Assembly: GCA_947624205.1 (NCBI GenBank)
Contig: CANQJI010000002.1
Location: forward strand, 1-64,000
Reading direction: 5' to 3'
DNA from: an uncultured Akkermansia sp.
GTDB lineage: Bacteria; Verrucomicrobiota; Verrucomicrobiia; Verrucomicrobiales; Akkermansiaceae
DNA: 64,000 bases
The stretch's first letter is position 1; each line of letters starts with the position of its first letter. The position numbers were made by a program, and so were the translations under genes. Below the pieces are notes generated by a model. That model worked only from the letters and a program-made list of their open reading frames with translations. It searched no databases and was not told where the DNA came from. Below are positions 26,117 through 35,913 of the stretch, piece after piece.

Positions 26117-28600
26117 ATGTATGAAACAAGTTACCGCAATATCTATCATGAGATAGAGAATCTGGGGGACGATGAAGGTCAAAATAAAGCCCCAGAAATT
26201 AGTGGCGGGGAGTTACCCGTATCTGCTCTTTTGAATCAAGATAAATTCGAAGCTCTCGCTCAGAACCCTAGTTTGGGGACTCCTGACATTCGAAAGTTTC
26301 AAAAGACGTATGATTTTAAAACTAAAAATACTTCTTTTCTAGAGCTCTATAAGGACCTCTATATGCTAGGGGTCAAGAATAATAAATTCTTTCTGGCGAT
26401 CTATGATCGAACTCTGATCGGAGTCGATCCCTATAGCCCTGGATTAACATTGGAGATGCAACTCCGTGTCTTCGCAGAATGTCAAAGAAATCCTTGGTAT
26501 TGGCTGAGAGAAGTGTGTAGAATCCCCGCTGATGGCAAACCTATTGAGATCGGTGGAGGAGTTCCTTTCAGGATCGATCGAACTTCGGTGGCCATGTGGT
26601 ATCTATTCCTCCACCATATTGATCAGTATGTCTGCAAGCCGCGTCAGACTGGTAAGACACAAGGCGCCTTGGCGATCATCAACTATGCATTCCTATATGG
26701 CGCTCGTGGTGCAACCGTCATGTTTACCAATAAAGATGGCGAGAATAACAAGATGAATCTGTATCGTCTGAAATGTCAGCGTGATATGCTTCCGGCTTTC
26801 ATGCAGATGCGTATGGGCATTTCGGATGATGGATCCATTACCAAAGAAAAGAATAGTGTCACCACATTCCAGAATCCGGTCAATAAGAATAATATTAAAC
26901 TTCTACCTCGTGCCAATAGTAAAGATAGTGCAAACTCCTGTGGACGTGGCGCTACCTCTGCAATCTTCTACGGTGATGAGGTCGACTTCTCCCCATACTA
27001 TACCACCATTCTAAACTCTGCTGCCTTTGCCTACGCAACTGCATCGGAAAATGCAATCGCAAACCATTCTATGGCTGGCCGAATCTTCACCAGTACCCCT
27101 GGCGATCTAGATTCCCGTGATGGCAAAGACATCATGGAATGGATCGACGGCATGCTGGTGTGGAGCGATAAGATGCTCGACTGGCCTGTGGCTAAGTTAA
27201 AGCAGGAATCCACCGCCATTGCCAGAGATGGATCTTTCCGTCGGAATGGTATTGTCTATGTCCAGCATACCTGGAGACAACTGAAGAAGACGATGTCTTG
27301 GTATCTCGAGCAGTGCCGTCTTGTCAACTATGATCAAGAAACGGTGCAGCGCGAAATCGACTTGAAGAGAGTCCATGGCTCCTCCATGTCTCCCTTCCGT
27401 CGAGAAGACATCATGTTTATCCAGGCGCATGTAAAAACCAAACCCCTTCAATCCATTAGTTTTTCGCCTTCCTTCGAATGCCCCATGAACTTCTACAAGA
27501 AGATGAAACGGAGCGTTCCCTATCTGATCTGCGTTGACCCTTCCGAGAGTCTGGCTCTCGATAACAACGCGGTCGAGGTATTGTCTCCCTATACCAAAGA
27601 GGTCGTAGCTGAGATGCAGAGCTCTTACATCTCACAGGAAGATCTCTGCATGACAATCGAGAAGTTTATGGCGAACGTATGCCCCAATGCAATCATCATC
27701 GTTGAGAATAATAAGGGTCGTGAGTTGATTAACCGTCTTCGTCGAGAGGATGGCCCTTTTAGAGACCGCGTGTGGTACGATACCGAGAAGATTCTGTCTG
27801 TCCAAGACAAGATCAATGTCTATGGCGAGCATACTCGATCGGCCTATGAAAATCGTGCGTATGGTGTCAACACCAATGGCAACACTCGTCCAGCCATGTT
27901 TAGTATTCTCGAACGTATGATGAATGAAGAAAAACAAAAGTTCTACACACCCTTTGTCGTGGATGACATCTGCGCTCTGATCCGTAAGCCTTCCGGAAAA
28001 ATCGAAGCTGCTCCTCAGATGCATGATGATAATATCATGGCACTTCTGATCGGACTCTTTGTCCTATACAATGCTTCGAATCTGGAAGAATTCGGATTGG
28101 TGAAAGGCGCTTTTGATCCGGACGAAGAAGACGTCACCGGTCTCAACTTCAAAATCAAAGAAGAGACTCGTCCTAAGACAAAAGAAGAGCAGGATCTGGA
28201 TACTCTCAAGAAGCTCCGTGATATGTATCCCAATCTTCCTCCGGATCTACAAGAGATGCTTAAGGATTCTCTCTTCTCGCAACATATCAAACTTCCCAAG
28301 ACCCGTGAGCAGCGAATCCAAGAGTCTTTCAAAGACAATCGCATTGCAGGGAAACTGCAAGAAGTTGTCCGTGATGATATGTCGGACGTTGCTCGTATTA
28401 CCCAAGAAGCCAGACGACAGCAGCAATCCGTTACTACCTTTATGGATACTGGCGAATTGGATCAGAATACTCCCTACGATTTCGTCGGCCCCGACTATGG
28501 TTTACAGCCAGAAGGCGGAATGGATGTAGAAGATTATCTCGATCAATTGGATCAACAGCGTTCTCAGAATCCTGGCTTCGACATCAACGATTATATCTAA
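26117..28600 (+). CDS. Terminase large subunit
   Basis: Walker A CKPRQTGKTQG, Walker B AIFYGDEVDF, nuclease-type ICVDPSESLALDNNAVEVL and late acidic residues (MHDDNIMALL). Confidence 0.88.
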   Translation: MYETSYRNIYHEIENLGDDEGQNKAPEISGGELPVSALLNQDKFEALAQNPSLGTPDIRKFQKTYDFKTKNTSFLELYKDLYMLGVKNNKFFLAIYDRTLIGVDPYSPGLTLEMQLRVFAECQRNPWYWLREVCRIPADGKPIEIGGGVPFRIDRTSVAMWYLFLHHIDQYVCKPRQTGKTQGALAIINYAFLYGARGATVMFTNKDGENNKMNLYRLKCQRDMLPAFMQMRMGISDDGSITKEKNSVTTFQNPVNKNNIKLLPRANSKDSANSCGRGATSAIFYGDEVDFSPYYTTILNSAAFAYATASENAIANHSMAGRIFTSTPGDLDSRDGKDIMEWIDGMLVWSDKMLDWPVAKLKQESTAIARDGSFRRNGIVYVQHTWRQLKKTMSWYLEQCRLVNYDQETVQREIDLKRVHGSSMSPFRREDIMFIQAHVKTKPLQSISFSPSFECPMNFYKKMKRSVPYLICVDPSESLALDNNAVEVLSPYTKEVVAEMQSSYISQEDLCMTIEKFMANVCPNAIIIVENNKGRELINRLRREDGPFRDRVWYDTEKILSVQDKINVYGEHTRSAYENRAYGVNTNGNTRPAMFSILERMMNEEKQKFYTPFVVDDICALIRKPSGKIEAAPQMHDDNIMALLIGLFVLYNASNLEEFGLVKGAFDPDEEDVTGLNFKIKEETRPKTKEEQDLDTLKKLRDMYPNLPPDLQEMLKDSLFSQHIKLPKTREQRIQESFKDNRIAGKLQEVVRDDMSDVARITQEARRQQQSVTTFMDTGELDQNTPYDFVGPDYGLQPEGGMDVEDYLDQLDQQRSQNPGFDINDYI

Positions 28601-28603
28601 AAA

Positions 28604-28642
28604 AGAATGCCCTCTAACCGTGATTGGTTAGAGGGCATTTTT
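28604..28642. terminator. Bidirectional terminator between convergent genes
   Basis: GAATGCCCTCTAACC-GTGATT-GGTTAGAGGGCATTTTTC. Confidence 0.88.
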
Positions 28643-28649
28643 CATGCTT

Positions 28650-30311
28650 TTAGCAGATCGACAGGAATGTCAGATATTCATCGACAATCGTATCGATTGG
28701 GACATTCTCCAAGATGCGTCCGTCAATCGCCGGATCGGGATCGACGAGCATAAAGGTAGAATTGATGATTGTAGACAGTTTCTTGACAATGGGATTTTCT
28801 TTGGGAGTAATCGCAAAGAGCGGACGGTATTTGGGAACGATCACCTGACGATACACAGAAGAGGATTCCAGCTTTTCCATGAACTTCGTATTCTTGATCA
28901 TATTCTCCCGGAAGCGTCCACGAACTACAGAGCTCACCAATTGAGGGAGCAACACCATACCACATACCTGGAGATACTTCTTGAGGATAATGAGTAGATG
29001 GATGGTATCGCGCTTGGTGATAGTCTGGATTGCAGTGGAGCTATGGAAGAAAGAGCTGAAGAAGGTATGGAGGAAATGCTGGGTGAGGTTATTCAGACAG
29101 CAGTGTTCCATGTAGAAGTTGAACTCCTCATCGGAGATTGGAATTGCGAAACGCTCATAGATCTCTTGTAAGACGAGCTCATTATTCACATCATTGATCA
29201 ACTGATTGGATTCATCGATGCGATAAATGGTCATCTCAAGAGATTCTGCGTGGGTCAGATAATCATCAGAGTCGGATCCGCCAGAGTCAGCTTCAATCTC
29301 AATGGGTTTGAATTTGAAGTTTTCGAAGCGGAAGTGGTTGTAAGAATTGGTGAATACACCGTCAATGTACGATACAACCGACCGATCATATGCGATTTTG
29401 TAAAGAGACTTAACGAGAATGACATCATGGATCAGATACTGGAATTCATACTCAAAGGTGATACCATAGAGCTGCTTCTTCTTATTCCAGATCAACGAAT
29501 CCATTTTGTAGACACGTTCTAGACGATAGTTGATGAATTTGCAGATGGGGTAGAAAATCTTCGTATCTTCCGTCTCGAAGAGTGCCATGACTTCCATAAA
29601 GATCGAATCGAAAGCTTTGATATAATCGCTGCTTGCGATGATATTGTCATTGACATTGCTGAAGTGCACACAGAGTGGAAGAATAAGCCGGTACGCAAAC
29701 GATACAGCCAAAATCAATTTGGCTTCCTCGTTGGTAATCTTCGGCGTGCTACGATACTTTCCCTCATTGTCAGTGTTGATATTGACAGTATACAGATCGA
29801 AAGCCATCTGTTTGACCTGGCTTACGAACTGTGGTGTGATCACTCGCGTCAGTAGAAGATTCTTGAAGCTCTCCACTGACAGATCGGTGAATCGATCCAC
29901 CATATATTTCATAGATGCCATCGAGATCATGAACTTGCTATCTCTGTCGTAAAACTTGATATAGTAGTTTATGTGATGGCATACGTCATTCATTCGTGCT
30001 TTGTAATGATTCTTGTTGATTTTGAATGTCTCAAACTTGACGTGCTCTCCGCCTTCAATGAACTCAGAGAACTTTGCCCGTACGACGTCATTAACATATG
30101 CGAACTTAATATCTTCGGGCTGCATGTACGACTCGACCCACTCGTTGAGGCGAGGGTGATCGATCGGCACAATAATGATGGTTGAACCGGCGGAGGCTGT
30201 CGGACTAGAATCATACGTAGACGAGCCGTTTTCCACAGACACGGGGGCGACTGTAGAAGTGCTCGTCGTTACTTCCAGTGTGGCTTTGGGGTCTTTCTTG
30301 CGGCGTGGCAT
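28650..30311 (-). CDS. Hypothetical phage protein (large)
   Basis: Start MPRRKKDPK after GGAGGAATC; longer ORF start rejected. Confidence 0.8.
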   Translation of the reverse strand: MPRRKKDPKATLEVTTSTSTVAPVSVENGSSTYDSSPTASAGSTIIIVPIDHPRLNEWVESYMQPEDIKFAYVNDVVRAKFSEFIEGGEHVKFETFKINKNHYKARMNDVCHHINYYIKFYDRDSKFMISMASMKYMVDRFTDLSVESFKNLLLTRVITPQFVSQVKQMAFDLYTVNINTDNEGKYRSTPKITNEEAKLILAVSFAYRLILPLCVHFSNVNDNIIASSDYIKAFDSIFMEVMALFETEDTKIFYPICKFINYRLERVYKMDSLIWNKKKQLYGITFEYEFQYLIHDVILVKSLYKIAYDRSVVSYIDGVFTNSYNHFRFENFKFKPIEIEADSGGSDSDDYLTHAESLEMTIYRIDESNQLINDVNNELVLQEIYERFAIPISDEEFNFYMEHCCLNNLTQHFLHTFFSSFFHSSTAIQTITKRDTIHLLIILKKYLQVCGMVLLPQLVSSVVRGRFRENMIKNTKFMEKLESSSVYRQVIVPKYRPLFAITPKENPIVKKLSTIINSTFMLVDPDPAIDGRILENVPIDTIVDEYLTFLSIC

Positions 30312-30344
30312 AATGATGATTCCTCCCTCCAACCTAACGAGCCC

Positions 30345-30353
30345 ATGATATAC
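30345..30353 (-). promoter_or_regulatory. Promoter-like motif GTATATCAT
   Basis: ~34 nt upstream of the 30311 start. Confidence 0.5.
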
Positions 30354-30357
30354 CGCA

Positions 30358-31116
30358 TTAAATTTTTGAGGTTCGCTTTGTGGTCTTCGTGGTTCTCGTT
30401 TTGGCTGTTCCTTTTGTGGCCTTGGTGGTAGCAACACCCTCTTTTACGTTCGCCTTTTGGCGCGGCGAAGGAGCTGGGGTAGCAGGCGTTGCTTGAGATT
30501 GCTGGTATGCCGTCTTGGCAGAACGGAAATTTGCACTGGCGACATCCTGGGTTTGTACCAGATGTTTTAGGTTTGCCTCCAGGATCTGTGTTGCTTGGTT
30601 GACAAGATCCAATGGCTTCGTTGATCCATACTGTGTCTCAATCCGTAATGCCGTAATGTACAAACTTCTTTCATAATTGATGACATCGTAGGGATTGGAG
30701 CGAGAAGCTACGGTACGGCGAGTTGCCGCATTGTAGTGCGCTTCCAACCACGGGATGATCATCTTTTTACGAATAAAAAGATTGGCATACGTATAGATGA
30801 ATGACGGACAGTTGGAGAAGACTTTCATCTCACAATCGAGAATCGATTTTGCCTTCTTAACGTCATTTATATCCATCGCGATGACAATGTCGTAATGCAA
30901 ATTTGAATCATACTTTTGACCAGACTTTGATGGGAGTTTGAAATGAAACACGATCTGTCGTTTGCTTACATTGTAGCAATCGACAATACCATGGCCAGAT
31001 AGGCCAAGATCACGTGATTCATTTTGATACTGCTCTTTTAAAGCAGTAGCATCACCAGTCGCCGAGGCACCCTTACCCATAGGATTGCTAATATACTCTC
31101 GTAAGGTCATAGTCAA
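30358..31116 (-). CDS. Hypothetical protein with Lys/Thr-rich basic C-terminal tail
   Basis: Tail KATKGTAKTRTTKTTKRTSKI. Confidence 0.75.
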   Translation of the reverse strand: MTMTLREYISNPMGKGASATGDATALKEQYQNESRDLGLSGHGIVDCYNVSKRQIVFHFKLPSKSGQKYDSNLHYDIVIAMDINDVKKAKSILDCEMKVFSNCPSFIYTYANLFIRKKMIIPWLEAHYNAATRRTVASRSNPYDVINYERSLYITALRIETQYGSTKPLDLVNQATQILEANLKHLVQTQDVASANFRSAKTAYQQSQATPATPAPSPRQKANVKEGVATTKATKGTAKTRTTKTTKRTSKI

Positions 31117-31244
31117 TCACCTCGACTAAAAGCTATGATTAAGCTCGGGTTCTATGGCCGAAATTGTTTTACGCTTGTCGCAACGTCTTGTTTTTAAAAA
31201 CAAGCGTTACAGATACGGTAAATTACCGAAAGGAGTCGATTCCA

Positions 31245-31595
31245 TTGGTTCAGTTCCCTAAAGACGCCCTGTCTGACGTAACCGCCAAGTGCGAAAATGT
31301 CCTGGCGTGGATCAAGTCCGCCCATGACAATCGCGCGCGCCCGAAGAACAGTGTGTACGACGAGATGATCGATACCATGCAGGAAGTCGTGGCTGCCCTT
31401 GGCAAAGCCGAGCCCGTCCCGACTGATACTGCCGATAAGCTCGCCGCTGTTACCGCTGAGAAGGACAAGCTGGCTGAGACTGCGAAAGCCAGAGAGAATC
31501 GCATCGCCGAACTGGAGGCGTGCATTCATGATCTGGAGAAGAACGCGCCTCCCAAGGGCTTCGTTCAGAAACTCGTGTGGGCTTTTACCCATTGA
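31245..31595 (+). CDS. Small coiled-coil protein, probable TTG start
   Basis: AAAGGAG then TTGGTTCAGTTC; isolated + gene in a minus block. Confidence 0.65.
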   Translation: MVQFPKDALSDVTAKCENVLAWIKSAHDNRARPKNSVYDEMIDTMQEVVAALGKAEPVPTDTADKLAAVTAEKDKLAETAKARENRIAELEACIHDLEKNAPPKGFVQKLVWAFTH

Positions 31596-31601
31596 AGGGC
31601 T

Positions 31602-31642
31602 AATCTCCCTCTTACCTAAATGAGATGGTAAGAGGGAGATTG
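31602..31642. terminator. Hairpin terminator
   Basis: AATCTCCCTCTTACC...GGTAAGAGGGAGATT. Confidence 0.75.
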
Positions 31643-31653
31643 AGTTTTATAAT

Positions 31654-31686
31654 AAAAAAGAAGGTGGCCTGCGCCACCTTCTTTTT
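31654..31686. terminator. Bidirectional terminator
   Basis: AAAAAAGAAGGTGGC-CTGC-GCCACCTTCTTTTT. Confidence 0.85.
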
Positions 31687-31690
31687 GCTC

Positions 31691-32140
31691 TCAAACGTAT
31701 TCCATCTTGACACCGTGCGGCGCCAACCAAACCACCCAGGGAATCAGATCGGAATCCCCAGGCAGGTTGTTACGCTGCTCCAGAGGCAAGCTGGTGCGTT
31801 TGATCGGGGGAACTGTGTTGCCGCTCTTGTCGCGCTTCTTCCGGATGGCATACATGTCCCAGCCAACTTTGGCATAGGTATCACGCAGCGCATTGGAGAG
31901 CGCTTCAAGCGCTTTCTTGTACTCGGGCTGACGATCGTTGAGCAGGAATTCGATCGCCAGAACGTCGCGCTTGGTTGTGGTATCCACCTTCACCGTCATG
32001 ATGGAGTAGGAACCATTACGAAGCGCAGCGTTGATCTGGTTGACAGCGCTGCTGTAGAAGCAGGCGTTGCCGCAGATCGTATCGAGGAATTGATGGACGG
32101 ACACGGGGGCTGGATCGTTATACGTTTCGGTGAATGGCAT
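31691..32140 (-). CDS. Hypothetical phage protein
   Basis: AAGGAG RBS. Confidence 0.75.
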   Translation of the reverse strand: MPFTETYNDPAPVSVHQFLDTICGNACFYSSAVNQINAALRNGSYSIMTVKVDTTTKRDVLAIEFLLNDRQPEYKKALEALSNALRDTYAKVGWDMYAIRKKRDKSGNTVPPIKRTSLPLEQRNNLPGDSDLIPWVVWLAPHGVKMEYV

Positions 32141-32175
32141 GAAAGACAACTCCTTCGTATTTTAATGATAGAGTA

Positions 32176-33093
32176 TTACTCGACAGGCTTAAGTTTTTCG
32201 AGAGGATCCGCATCGGGCTGATCGTTCGGAGTCGGGATCAACCCAACTGCCTGGACGTTCTTCTTGGTCGTGGTCTTGCGGGTTCTCTTAGCAGGGGCTT
32301 TGGAAACTTCGGGTTCTTCGACGTTGATCTTGACCGGATAACTGATCTTCACGGTCGAATCGATGGTCTGGATGCGATAGCCGTTAACCACGCCAAGACC
32401 CTTGAAGATCCGCTGCGGCATCTTCTGATACGGATCCGAGGTGTCATGGATGAACATGGTCTGGAACGGGATCTCGGAGCGCCAGCCCAGGAACGCATGG
32501 CCATGAACATCGCGAGGATCAAAGCCGGCGAGAGCCTTGATGCCATCGAGATAGAAGTCGATGATGTCGTCGACAGCCCATCCGGCGAAGTACTTCATCG
32601 AATAGAGGACAAAGACATTCCAGGAATCCGGATCGGGCATGTCGTTGCGGGGAACGGCGATGGCAAACGAGGAAATCCAGCTGCCGTAGTGAGCATAGGC
32701 TTCCAGTGCCAGATCGACGTGCTTGCCGTTGTCGATGAAGCCGAGCAGCAGGCCAGTGCCACCGTCGACCTCAACAGCTTGGGCAAAGAAATCTTCGTCG
32801 GGATCTTCGCCATCGAACAGGACACGCATTCCGGTATACGTGTCATCGCCATAGTCGGTCATGGCGTAGCTCAGAACTTCGGCCGGCTTGATGAACTGTC
32901 GATCATGACTGTTGTCTTCTTCATCGGGGACTTCGACGGGCTCATCGACAGTGGCCTGCAGTTTGTCATCGAGCTCTTCGAGGGCCATTTCGTACGGGTA
33001 TCTCTCGTCGTCATCATCATCGATCGGCCCATACCCAAAAGTGACGGGGCGGACATGCATAGTGGGATCATTCGAATAGTGGGGAACTCTCAT
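32176..33093 (-). CDS. Hypothetical phage protein
   Basis: GGAGG RBS, Lys/Arg-rich C-terminal segment. Confidence 0.8.
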   Translation of the reverse strand: MRVPHYSNDPTMHVRPVTFGYGPIDDDDDERYPYEMALEELDDKLQATVDEPVEVPDEEDNSHDRQFIKPAEVLSYAMTDYGDDTYTGMRVLFDGEDPDEDFFAQAVEVDGGTGLLLGFIDNGKHVDLALEAYAHYGSWISSFAIAVPRNDMPDPDSWNVFVLYSMKYFAGWAVDDIIDFYLDGIKALAGFDPRDVHGHAFLGWRSEIPFQTMFIHDTSDPYQKMPQRIFKGLGVVNGYRIQTIDSTVKISYPVKINVEEPEVSKAPAKRTRKTTTKKNVQAVGLIPTPNDQPDADPLEKLKPVE

Positions 33094-33170
33094 GGTTTAC
33101 CTCCTTAGAATTTGGAACGGATTTGTTCGACGTTGAAATGAATGAATTTTATCCATCTCAGCTTACCCAA

Positions 33171-33180
33171 ATGATATATA
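33171..33180 (-). promoter_or_regulatory. Promoter-like motif TATATATCAT
   Basis: Matches recurrent motif; upstream of 32176-33093. Confidence 0.45.
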
Positions 33181-33217
33181 GCCTGGAAAGGAGGCATTTA
33201 CCATCCTTTCCAGGCTA
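33179..33217 (-). terminator. Hairpin terminator
   Basis: AGCCTGGAAAGGA...TCCTTTCCAGGCT. Confidence 0.7.
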
Positions 33218-33221
33218 TAGG

Positions 33222-34241
33222 TTAGAATTTGAAGGTTAGCTTGATCGTCAAAGATCCATGGTCCATTCCAGGGAACTTAAACATGATCGGGGTATTGGAG
33301 GGTGTCACTTCTGCGGGATCAAATAAAAATCCGACAGAATCACCCTGATCCATGGGCTCTAGCTCCTTGCGCAGGAACCGTTCGCCATCTTGATAAAGTT
33401 CCATACTCGTCGGGTTGACAGGGAACTCAGCAGTCAGACGGATACCACAGATCTTGATCGGCATGTTGAAGCCGCCGGTCTGATAGACGCCTTCGACGCC
33501 ACCAATAGTCTTCTCATACATATCGTCGGGAAGGCCATGCACGAACGGGCAGTGTTTCTTCTGTTTATCGGGGCAATGCTTGCAGCCCTCAGACTTCGGA
33601 TCATAGTGACCACAGCAGCAATGAGCACCATACGGATCATCTGTGGGATAGTTATCGTAATCCGTGCCGCCATCATGAGGACCGAGATCCTCCGTGTTGA
33701 CCGGGAAGAGAACTAGTTCTTCGCCATATGCCGTACGGAATTCTTTGCACTTATGACAGCAATCCAGATCCACATCCGGATCAGCAACACTCATGGCCTC
33801 ACGGAAATCATACAGAGTATGGCAAACGTAAGTAGCACACGCCATATCGCAGATGCAAGTAATCGCCGAGTACTGATGACTGAGGATCTCTTCCTTGGGA
33901 ATAATGATCGCATTGGTAGCAAAAGAGCTAATGACGTTTTGGAAGAAGATACCACCACGCTTGTAGCACTGATCGGAAGGATTGGTGGTCAGCGCAATGC
34001 TGATACCACTCTCAATCTGATCCAGAACGACTTGTACATAGTGGTGGCTATGGGTTCTCCGAATTTGAATCGGAATATAATACCAAGCATACTGCTTGGG
34101 CTCGAGAGCATAAGTCGTGGTACGCGCCTTCAGGAGAAGCCAACTATTGGCACCTTCTTCGGCATTGACGTAGATGTTTTGGAGACAGTCTACGAGACCA
34201 CGATATGCTTTTTGGTAAAGTTCAATGACCGACAAAGCCAT
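33222..34241 (-). CDS. Hypothetical protein with Cys/His-rich insertion
   Basis: CCHKCK...HCCCGHYDPKSEGCKHCPDKQKKHCPF. Confidence 0.75.
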   Translation of the reverse strand: MALSVIELYQKAYRGLVDCLQNIYVNAEEGANSWLLLKARTTTYALEPKQYAWYYIPIQIRRTHSHHYVQVVLDQIESGISIALTTNPSDQCYKRGGIFFQNVISSFATNAIIIPKEEILSHQYSAITCICDMACATYVCHTLYDFREAMSVADPDVDLDCCHKCKEFRTAYGEELVLFPVNTEDLGPHDGGTDYDNYPTDDPYGAHCCCGHYDPKSEGCKHCPDKQKKHCPFVHGLPDDMYEKTIGGVEGVYQTGGFNMPIKICGIRLTAEFPVNPTSMELYQDGERFLRKELEPMDQGDSVGFLFDPAEVTPSNTPIMFKFPGMDHGSLTIKLTFKF

Positions 34242-34257
34242 TGGAATCACCTCTCAC

Positions 34258-34719
34258 TTACTTTTTGGCAGAGGAAGCAGCTTTCTTTTTCTCGTCAGCC
34301 TTCTGCTTCTTCTTTAGAGCATCCTGAATATCCGTCACGTCAGCCTTCTTGGGAAGATCCTTGCCCTTGTGAACACGGCGAGGAGGAACGATCTGGACAT
34401 CGGGGTAGTTCTTGCAGTACTTCTCAAAGGGGTTGCCCTTGGTGATGACGATTTTGATCTTCATCTTCTTGGCAGCCTTCAGGAAGTTCTTAGCGACCAA
34501 TTCTTGCCGATCCTTCGGAACGAACCGGAAGAACTTAATACCATTGCGCAGGCTCTCCTCATCATTGATGGGATACTGACGCCGATCGGGATCAGCGAAA
34601 GCAGAGTTCGGCAGTTTATCGCGATCCGACTTCTTCATTGCCTCAGTGGCAATTTCATCTGGATCGTCATCCTCCAAGAACGAGAGAATACCCTCCATGG
34701 CGCTATATTCGTAATCCAT
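34258..34719 (-). CDS. Hypothetical lysine-rich protein
   Basis: GGAAGG RBS. Confidence 0.75.
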   Translation of the reverse strand: MDYEYSAMEGILSFLEDDDPDEIATEAMKKSDRDKLPNSAFADPDRRQYPINDEESLRNGIKFFRFVPKDRQELVAKNFLKAAKKMKIKIVITKGNPFEKYCKNYPDVQIVPPRRVHKGKDLPKKADVTDIQDALKKKQKADEKKKAASSAKK

Positions 34720-34794
34720 AAGGTTAATCCTTCCTTTCATGAGATATAGAAAAACCTAACTTAAATGAAAGTTTTCGAGAACCATGCTAGATAT

Positions 34795-34828
34795 TGCACC
34801 TGGAAGTAAATGAATACTTCCAGGTGCA
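34795..34828 (-). terminator. Hairpin terminator
   Basis: TTGCACCTGGAAGTA...TACTTCCAGGTGCAA. Confidence 0.7.
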
Positions 34829-34836
34829 AATACAAA

Positions 34837-35826
34837 TCATCCGTTGCTTTCGACCTCGTTGTGCTTTTCCTTGAAAAGATCAATAGCGCTTGCGGGAGCC
34901 TTTTCTTTTTCCCTTGCTCTCGCTCTTGCTTCGGCATTTTCTTTAAGCTTTTTACCGAAGCGACGATCGTAATGATATTGACATAGACGTCCATTTTCAC
35001 GATGAGGGTAAGGGCATCCGGGAGAAGAGCATAACTCGGGAGGTTGATCGTACTTAAGATGGTACGCCGCACTCTTTTTAGCACGACAATACGAGCAAAC
35101 AACGTGTCCCTCGTCACTTCTTCTTTTATGACACCTTACACATATACCATCCTTTACATTTTGCTCATATCTACTTTTATGACACCTTACACATATACCA
35201 TCCTTTACATTTTGCTCATATCTACTTTTATGACACCTTACACATATACCATCCTTTACATTTTGCTCATATCTACTTTTATGAATACCCCTGTCTCTAT
35301 CATACGTTTTTCGAGCGCACTCGAGGATCCGATCGTGATGATCGATTCGATAGAGCTTTCTTTTTAGGGTGCAATCTTCGCAGATCAGAAATCCAGGTGG
35401 TGGCACGTTTTTACCGCATTCGGCACAGACTCCAGCTTCAATTCTTCTCTGTCGTTCATCGCGGGAATTTTTCTGATATTTATCTCTACATGCCTTGCAA
35501 GATTTATATCCAGGATCTGGCGGAACTTTTCCACAATAGCAGCATACTTCTGGATGTTCCTTTCGTTTCTGGATTAGTCTGTCAGAATTCTTCTTTTTGC
35601 CGGGTGCATGCCTCTCGCACCAACAGGATCCTGGAAGATGCTTATAGAAGCAATACGGAATATGACAGTAACTGTCATCTTTCATTGCAATCAATTCGCG
35701 TTTTCTTCGTCTATCTCTGTCTCGGCACTTCTCACATACGACAGCGCCTTCGGCATGTGGATATTTCCCACAGTTGGTACAGAGGCCTTTATTTTTCAGA
35801 TACCAATAGCGTTCTTTTTGCGTCAT
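34837..35826 (-). CDS. Multi-zinc-ribbon protein with tandem repeats
   Basis: Repeated CxxCGK..P..G..xCxxC modules and three SRYEQNVKDGICVRCHK copies. Confidence 0.85.
   Translation of the reverse strand: MTQKERYWYLKNKGLCTNCGKYPHAEGAVVCEKCRDRDRRRKRELIAMKDDSYCHIPYCFYKHLPGSCWCERHAPGKKKNSDRLIQKRKEHPEVCCYCGKVPPDPGYKSCKACRDKYQKNSRDERQRRIEAGVCAECGKNVPPPGFLICEDCTLKRKLYRIDHHDRILECARKTYDRDRGIHKSRYEQNVKDGICVRCHKSRYEQNVKDGICVRCHKSRYEQNVKDGICVRCHKRRSDEGHVVCSYCRAKKSAAYHLKYDQPPELCSSPGCPYPHRENGRLCQYHYDRRFGKKLKENAEARARAREKEKAPASAIDLFKEKHNEVESNG
35123..35275. repeat. Three 51-bp direct repeats inside the zinc-ribbon gene
   Basis: cttttatgacaccttacacatataccatcctttacattttgctcatatcta repeated three times, then a partial copy. 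Confidence 0.95.
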
Positions 35827-35871
35827 GATAAATCACCTTTAATCGTGATAAGTAAATTACGCAAAAGTTGA

Positions 35872-35906
35872 AACCACTCTAGGAAAGAAAACTTCCTAGA
35901 GTGGTT
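35872..35906 (-). terminator. Hairpin terminator
   Basis: AACCACTCTAGGAA...TTCCTAGAGTGGTT. Confidence 0.7.
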
Positions 35907-35913
35907 ATTGTCT

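Noticed and set aside
35123-35275. Considered as a CRISPR-like array
   Set aside because: Contiguous 51-bp coding tandem repeats without spacers, in frame in a protein gene
35044-35367. Plus ORF with repeated STFMTPYTYTILYILLI (membrane-like repeats)
   Set aside because: Antisense of the zinc-ribbon repeats; the minus frame gives coherent CxxC modules and an RBS
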